A stretch of 64,000 nt of DNA from Gordonia sp. X0973 (GTDB taxonomy: Bacteria; Actinomycetota; Actinomycetes; Mycobacteriales; Mycobacteriaceae), in NCBI RefSeq assembly GCF_013348785.1, contig NZ_CP054691.1:1054001-1118000 (forward strand). Reading direction: 5' to 3'. A program made the translations under genes and the position numbers. The notes below the pieces were generated by a model, which did not search any database, was not told the DNA's origin, and saw nothing but the letters and a program-made list of their open reading frames with translations. Shown here piece by piece: positions 59,596 to 64,000 of the stretch. Numbering within the stretch: position 1 is the stretch's first letter; each line of letters begins with the position of its first letter.

Positions 59596-59780
59596 TGTAC
59601 CCCGGCGACGACACCGACCGCACCGACGACGTCGCCGACCGTCCCGACTACGCCGCCGAGCGCCCCGACGACCGATGGCGGTGGGTGCGGTTCACGTTGA
59701 CCGGCCGGTTCTCCATGTGGGTGACGTACCCGATCATCACGTTCGTCGTGGGGTTCGCACTGGCCTACCTCCAGCCCTAG
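59595..59780 (+). CDS. Small single-pass membrane protein (61 residues)
   Basis: An Asp/Arg-rich N-terminal half (DDTDRTDDVADRPDYAAERP), then a basic aromatic patch and a C-terminal membrane helix (WVTYPIITFVVGFALAYL). Its ATG overlaps the upstream stop by one base, so the two tiny membrane proteins are coupled and may interact. Function unknown. A longer in-frame reading upstream is rejected. It ends 8 nt before the convergent trmL. Confidence 0.55.
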   Translation: MYPGDDTDRTDDVADRPDYAAERPDDRWRWVRFTLTGRFSMWVTYPIITFVVGFALAYLQP

Positions 59781-59788
59781 TTCCGGCC

Positions 59789-60253
59789 TCAGACAGCGCC
59801 GTCGAACCCGTGTTGCCGCCACGCCTCGTACACGGCGAGGGTGGCCGAGTTGGCCAGGTTGTGCGACCGGCGCTGCGGGAGCATCGGGATGCGTAGCCGG
59901 TCGGTGACGTGCGGGTCGGCGAGCATCTCCGCGGACAGCCCGGTCGGCTCTGGGCCGAACATCAGCACGTCTCCCGGCTCGTAGGAGACGTCGGTGTAGT
60001 ACCGCGACGCGTGCGCGGTGAACGCGTACACGTGCTCCGGCCGCAGCGAATCCCATGCCGCGTCGAGATTCGGGTGCACGGTGACGTGGGCCATCTCGTG
60101 ATAGTCGAGGCCGGCGCGGCGGACCTGCGCGTCGGACAGCTCGAACCCGAGCGGTTCGACGAGGTGCAGCTCGCACCCGGTGTTCGCCGCCAATCGGATC
60201 GCGTTGCCGGTATTGGGCGGGATGCACGGTGCGACGAACAGGATGCGGAACAC
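59789..60253 (-). CDS. trmL: tRNA (cytidine/uridine-34 2'-O)-methyltransferase TrmL
   Basis: A 154-residue minimal SPOUT methyltransferase with the trefoil-knot motifs [30 protein letters not shown] and [21 protein letters not shown]. It methylates the wobble base of certain tRNAs. GTG start preceded by TAACGT at 6 nt on this strand. Confidence 0.9.
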   Translation of the reverse strand: MFRILFVAPCIPPNTGNAIRLAANTGCELHLVEPLGFELSDAQVRRAGLDYHEMAHVTVHPNLDAAWDSLRPEHVYAFTAHASRYYTDVSYEPGDVLMFGPEPTGLSAEMLADPHVTDRLRIPMLPQRRSHNLANSATLAVYEAWRQHGFDGAV

Positions 60254-60259
60254 GCTCGC

Positions 60260-60265
60260 ACGTTA
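60260..60265 (-). promoter_or_regulatory. -10 box TAACGT of trmL
   Basis: TAACGT on the minus strand ends 6 nt before the GTG at 60253; the gene is divergent from folD, whose GTG is 60 bp away. Confidence 0.5.
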
Positions 60266-60313
60266 GCAGCCCGCGCCAGGGGGACCGGCGACCCGACATG
60301 GAAGAATGGCACT

Positions 60314-61180
60314 GTGACAGCGACACGACTCGACGGCATCGTTACCCGCGACGAAATCTTCACCGACCTGGCCGCCCGGGTCGAGAAGCTCAAGGCCGCG
60401 GGGATCGAGCCCGGTCTCGGCACCGTCCTCGTCGGCGACGATCCCGGTTCCCGCTCGTACGTGAAGGGCAAGCACAACGACTGCGCGAAGATCGGCGTCA
60501 ACTCGATCCGCCGCGACCTGCCCGCCGACGCGACGACCGAGCAGCTCAACGCCGCGATCGACGAGCTCAACGCCGATCCCGCCTGCACCGGCTACATCGT
60601 GCAGCTGCCGCTGCCGCGCCACCTCGACGAGAACGCCGCGTTGGAGCGGATCGCGCCGGAGAAGGATGCCGACGGCCTGCACCCGATCAACCTCGGCCGC
60701 CTGGTGCTCGGCGAGGAGTCGACGCTGCCGTGTACCCCGCGCGGCGTGATCCACCTGCTGCGCCGCTACGACATCCCCCTCGACGGCGCGCGGGTCGCCG
60801 TCGTCGGCCGCGGGGTCACCATCGGCCGGCCCATCGGCCTGCTCCTGACCCGGCGCAGCGAGAACGCCACGGTCACCCTCTGTCACACCGGTACCCGTGA
60901 CCTCGCCGCCGAGACCCGCCGCGCCGACATCATCGTCGCCGCCGCCGGCGTCGGACACCTGATCACCCCCGACATGGTCGCGCCCGGCGCGGCGGTCATC
61001 GACGTCGGCGTCAGTCGCGGCGACGACGGGAAGCTGGTCGGCGACGTCCATCCCGACGTGTGGGAGGTCGCCGGGGCGGTGTCCCCCAACCCCGGCGGGG
61101 TCGGGCCGCTGACCCGTGCCTTCCTGCTGGTGAACATCGTCGAACGCGCCGAGGCGCAGTTGGCGGCGCGGGGGGCCTGA
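60314..61180 (+). CDS. folD: Bifunctional methylenetetrahydrofolate dehydrogenase/cyclohydrolase
   Basis: Interconverts methylene-, methenyl- and formyl-tetrahydrofolate. The 288-residue protein has [21 protein letters not shown] with the catalytic Lys, [34 protein letters not shown] and [18 protein letters not shown] start; AAGAAT ends 6 nt upstream, a weaker leaderless -10. DUF3017 gene follows 2 nt later. Confidence 0.95.
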   Translation: MTATRLDGIVTRDEIFTDLAARVEKLKAAGIEPGLGTVLVGDDPGSRSYVKGKHNDCAKIGVNSIRRDLPADATTEQLNAAIDELNADPACTGYIVQLPLPRHLDENAALERIAPEKDADGLHPINLGRLVLGEESTLPCTPRGVIHLLRRYDIPLDGARVAVVGRGVTIGRPIGLLLTRRSENATVTLCHTGTRDLAAETRRADIIVAAAGVGHLITPDMVAPGAAVIDVGVSRGDDGKLVGDVHPDVWEVAGAVSPNPGGVGPLTRAFLLVNIVERAEAQLAARGA

Positions 61181-61182
61181 CG

Positions 61183-61617
61183 ATGGGCGATCCGGGCGCG
61201 GTGGCAGCTGGCGGGACGGACCCCGCGGAGCCGGGCGGTGCGCACAACGTGACCCGTCACGTCGATCCCGCGTCGGCGCTCTCCGCCGTCGAGGATCTCC
61301 CCGACAACGCCGAACGGGCCAAGAAGCTGCGCCGCGCGCGGGTCCGGCGCTGGTATGTCATGCAGATCCCGTACTTCGCGGTGCTGCTGGTGCTGCTGGT
61401 GGCCGGTGTGTTGGTCCTCGTGGATCGTTGGCGACGCGGCGCCTTCGTCTTCGGCGGCGGGCTGGCGTTCGCCGCGGTGCTGCGGGCCTTCCTGCCGACG
61501 AGCCGGGCCGGTCTGCTGCAGGTGCGCAGCCGCGGTTTCGACGTGGCGGCCTATGCGGCGCTGGCCGCCGCCGTGCTGTGGATGGCGATCACCATCGACC
61601 CGTTGGGCACGCGCTAA
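61183..61617 (+). CDS. DUF3017 membrane protein
   Basis: A 144-residue protein with a 57-residue cytoplasmic N-terminal part (KKLRRARVRRW before the membrane) and three hydrophobic helices (PYFAVLLVLLVAGVLVLV, FVFGGGLAFAAVLRAFL, YAALAAAVLWMAITI). DUF3017 proteins follow folD in this lineage; function unknown. Cotranscribed with folD. Confidence 0.8.
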   Translation: MGDPGAVAAGGTDPAEPGGAHNVTRHVDPASALSAVEDLPDNAERAKKLRRARVRRWYVMQIPYFAVLLVLLVAGVLVLVDRWRRGAFVFGGGLAFAAVLRAFLPTSRAGLLQVRSRGFDVAAYAALAAAVLWMAITIDPLGTR

Positions 61618-61620
61618 CCG

Positions 61621-62823
61621 TCAGGAACGGCGGGCGAGGTCGACGGTCTGCGCGAGCAGATCGGCGATGGCGTCGTATTCGATGAGGAACGCGTCGTGGC
61701 CGTAGACCGACTTCACGACGCGCAGTCCGCCGACGCAGTTGCCGAGGAACTCGGCGAGTTCCTCCTGCAGCCGGATCGGGTAGAGCCGATCGGTGTCGAT
61801 CCCGCCGACGATGACCGGTGTCTGGCAGGCGGCGAGCGCGGCCCGCACTCCGCCGCGGTTGCGCCCGACGTCGTGGTTGTTGAGGACCTCGGTCAGCGCC
61901 ACGTACGACGCGGGGTCGAAGCGGGCGATGATCTTCTCGGCCTGGTGGTCGAGGTAGCTCTGCACCGCATACCGACCGCCGTGCAGCGGATCCTCTTGTC
62001 CCTGAGCCGAATTCGCGAACCGCTCGTCGAGTTCGAGTTCGTGGCGGTAGGTCAGGTGCGCGATGCGGCGCGCGACGCCCATGCCCGTCGTCGGGGTGAT
62101 GCCGGTGCCGTGGTAATCGCCGCCCTGCCACGCGGGGTCGGCCTTGATGGCGGCGATCTGCGTGGTCTGCGTGCCGATCTGATCGGCGGTGGCCCGGGCC
62201 CCGACGGCCAGCACCAGTGCCGCGCGGGTCCGCTCGGGGTACGTGACGGCCCATTCCAGGGCACGGGCGCCGCCCATCGACCCGCCGACCGCGGCGGCCA
62301 CCGAGGTGACGCCCAGTTCGTCGAGCAACGCCGCCTCGGCGCGCACCTGGTCGAGCACGGTGAGCTGCGGGAAGCGCGAACCCCACGGCTTTCCGTCGGG
62401 GGCGGTCGACGACGGGCCGGTGGAGCCGTTGCAGCCGCCGAGGACGTTGGCCGCGATGACGCACCACTCGTCGGTGTCGAGGGCCGCGCCGGGACCGATC
62501 AGCCCGTCCCACCATCCCGGGGCCGCGTGCGCGGCGTCGGCGGGGCCGGTGATGTAGGTGTCGGCGGTCAGCGCGTGCAAGACCAGGACGATGTTGTCGC
62601 GCGCCGCGTTCGGCTGTCCCCAACGGGAGAACGCCATCGTGACGTCGGGGATGGTCTCCCCGCCGTCGAGGGCGATCGGGCCGATGCCGATCTGGTGCAG
62701 CGATCCGTCGGGAGTCGTCGCCCACTCCGGCGGAGCCGGAACATCCTGCCCGGTCGGCTCAGCCGCCGACGACGGTGCGGACGTGGTGTCCGCGCCGTGT
62801 CGGCGGCTGTGCAGGATGGTCAC
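61621..62823 (-). CDS. metX: Homoserine O-acetyltransferase
   Basis: Acetylates homoserine for methionine synthesis. A 400-residue alpha/beta-hydrolase-fold acyltransferase: [27 protein letters not shown], nucleophile Ser in [13 protein letters not shown], and the C-terminal YGHDAFLIE with the catalytic His. GTG 62823 is chosen; an in-frame reading upstream runs into metY. It follows metY by 31 nt, so the product of MetX is used by its operon neighbour. Confidence 0.94.
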   Translation of the reverse strand: MTILHSRRHGADTTSAPSSAAEPTGQDVPAPPEWATTPDGSLHQIGIGPIALDGGETIPDVTMAFSRWGQPNAARDNIVLVLHALTADTYITGPADAAHAAPGWWDGLIGPGAALDTDEWCVIAANVLGGCNGSTGPSSTAPDGKPWGSRFPQLTVLDQVRAEAALLDELGVTSVAAAVGGSMGGARALEWAVTYPERTRAALVLAVGARATADQIGTQTTQIAAIKADPAWQGGDYHGTGITPTTGMGVARRIAHLTYRHELELDERFANSAQGQEDPLHGGRYAVQSYLDHQAEKIIARFDPASYVALTEVLNNHDVGRNRGGVRAALAACQTPVIVGGIDTDRLYPIRLQEELAEFLGNCVGGLRVVKSVYGHDAFLIEYDAIADLLAQTVDLARRS

Positions 62824-62854
62824 TTCGGCCTCGCTGATCGCTGTCTCCTCGTCG

Positions 62855-64000
62855 CTAGCCCTTGGCCGCCGCGAAGCCGCGCTCGAGGTCGGCGATGATG
62901 TCGTCGACACCCTCGATGCCCACCGACAGGCGGACCAGGCCCGGGGAGACGCCCGCGGTGACCTGCTCGTCGCCGGACAGCTGGCTGTGCGTCGTCGACG
63001 CGGGGTGGATCGCCAGCGAGCGCACGTCGCCGATGTTGGCGACGTGGCTGTGCAGGGTCAACGCGTCGATGAACTTCTTGCCTGCCTCGACGCCGCCGGC
63101 CAGCTCGAAGCTGATGACCGAACCGGTGCCCTTGGGCAGCAGCTTCTGGCCCAGCGCGTAGTACGGCGAGGACTCCAGGCCGGCGTAGTTGACCTGCTCC
63201 ACCTGCGGGTGCTTGGTGAGGAAGTCGGCGACCTTCTTGGTGTTCTCGACGTGCCGCTCGACGCGCAGGCTCAAGGTCTCCAGACCCTGTGCGGTGAGGA
63301 AGGCGTTGAACGGCGAGATCGCCGCACCGGTGTCGCGCAGCAGCTGCACGCGGGCCTTGAGCGCGTAGGCGGGGGCCCCGAGGTCGACGAACTTGACCCC
63401 GCCGTAGCTGGGGTCGGGCTGGGTGAAGCCGGGGAAGAGGTCTTTTCCGTCGCGCTGCACCGACCAGTCGAAGTTGCCGCCGTCGATGATGACGCCGCCG
63501 ATCGAGGTGCCGTGTCCGCCGATCCACTTGGTGGTCGAGTGCACGACGATGTCGGCGCCGTGCTCGAGCGGGTTGAGCAGGTACGGGGTCGCGACGGTGT
63601 TGTCGACGATCAGCGGGACGCCGTTGCGGTGGGCGACCTCGGAAACGGCGGGGACGTCGAGGATCTCGATCTTCGGGTTGGAGATCGTCTCGCCGAAGAA
63701 GGCGCGGGTGTTGGGTCGCACCGCGGCCTGCCACGACTCCGGGTCGTCGGGATTCTCGACGAAGGTCGTCTCGATGCCGAACTTCGGCAGCGTGTAGTGC
63801 AGCAGGTTGTAGGTGCCGCCGTAGAGGCGCGGGCTGGCGACGACGTGGCCGCCGGCCTCCACGATGTTCTGGATCGCGTAGGTCTCCGCGGCCTGGCCCG
63901 ACGCGAGCAGCAGGGCCGCGACGCCGCCTTCCAGGGCGGCGAGGCGCTGCTCGACAACGTCCTGGGTCGGATTCATGATGCGGGTGTAGATGTTGCCGGG
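62855..64000 (-). CDS. metY: O-acetylhomoserine sulfhydrylase (5' truncated by window edge)
   Basis: PLP enzyme that makes homocysteine from O-acetylhomoserine and sulfide. The visible 381 residues are most of the Cys/Met-metabolism PLP domain: [17 protein letters not shown] at the truncated start, [25 protein letters not shown], the PLP Lys in [12 protein letters not shown] and the C-terminal [18 protein letters not shown]. The frame stays open to the window end, so the start codon is outside. Operon with metX. Confidence 0.95.
   Translation of the reverse strand, partial: PGNIYTRIMNPTQDVVEQRLAALEGGVAALLLASGQAAETYAIQNIVEAGGHVVASPRLYGGTYNLLHYTLPKFGIETTFVENPDDPESWQAAVRPNTRAFFGETISNPKIEILDVPAVSEVAHRNGVPLIVDNTVATPYLLNPLEHGADIVVHSTTKWIGGHGTSIGGVIIDGGNFDWSVQRDGKDLFPGFTQPDPSYGGVKFVDLGAPAYALKARVQLLRDTGAAISPFNAFLTAQGLETLSLRVERHVENTKKVADFLTKHPQVEQVNYAGLESSPYYALGQKLLPKGTGSVISFELAGGVEAGKKFIDALTLHSHVANIGDVRSLAIHPASTTHSQLSGDEQVTAGVSPGLVRLSVGIEGVDDIIADLERGFAAAKG

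Overview
The window is a high-GC actinobacterial chromosome segment from the mycolic-acid group (Mycobacteriales). Its gene order closely follows the Mycobacterium tuberculosis series eccC4 / Rv3446c / rplM / rpsI / glmM / glmS / nnr / alr / tsaE-tsaB-rimI-tsaD / groES / whiB3 / sigD-rsdA / guaB / guaB3 / choD / guaA / imuA'-imuB / dnaE2 / folD / metX-metY. The accessory content (an enterobactin-type locus, a FitAB-like vapBC next to choD, a DszA-like flavin monooxygenase) would suit Gordonia or a close relative. That genus is an inference, because no rRNA or species marker is present.

Layout. 1-2.4 kb: end of an ESX-4 type VII secretion locus (eccC4 C-terminal half and an Rv3446c-like protein). 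The WXG100 pair that normally follows is absent; a formylglycine-generating enzyme and a YceI protein sit there instead. 4-6.6 kb: rplM-rpsI-glmM. 6.6-11 kb: a thioesterase, a lysine/proline-rich exported protein, an SDR and a small helical-protein operon leading to glmS. 11-20.2 kb: glmS, a nitrilase-fold hydrolase, nnr, alr and the t6A genes tsaE-tsaB-(rimI)-tsaD, mostly with 1-8 nt overlaps. 20.2-34.9 kb: a catecholate siderophore island between tsaD and groES. It makes 2,3-dihydroxybenzoate (entA, entB), activates and loads it (entE fused to an aryl carrier domain), condenses it with serine (an EntF-type NRPS fused to a Fes-type esterase), imports the ferric complex (fepB, fepD, fepG, fepC), and carries an M20 amidohydrolase and a secreted YncE-like propeller. 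IdeR/DtxR-type iron boxes lie at the divergent promoter and before the yncE-like gene. 35-38.8 kb: groES behind a CIRCE element with no groEL, whiB3, sigD-rsdA. 38.9-48.3 kb: guaB, guaB3, choD, guaA, a vapBC pair and small regulators. 48.3-51 kb: a membrane Ser/Thr kinase and a flavin monooxygenase. 51-59.4 kb: an SOS block with three LexA-type boxes, before an Rv2578c-like radical SAM gene, imuA'-imuB and dnaE2. A second vapBC and two small genes lie inside it. 59.4-64 kb: two tiny membrane proteins, trmL, folD, a DUF3017 protein, metX and the 3' part of metY.

Recurring features. Many genes have a TANNNT -10 box ending 6-8 nt before the start codon and no Shine-Dalgarno sequence, which is the leaderless architecture known in mycobacteria. 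Convergent gene pairs abut or overlap with almost no space. One strong intrinsic terminator is visible, after groES. A 22-bp tandem repeat occurs as a nine-copy array after guaB3 and as two copies at the left edge of the siderophore island.

The most unusual system is the siderophore island. It joins synthesis (C-A-T-TE) and hydrolysis (Fes) in one 1687-residue polypeptide, moves the aryl carrier domain from EntB to EntE, and couples a hippurate-hydrolase-like enzyme to the importer operon. Together these suggest a build, import, open and recycle circuit. No isochorismate synthase, phosphopantetheinyl transferase or exporter is visible in the window.
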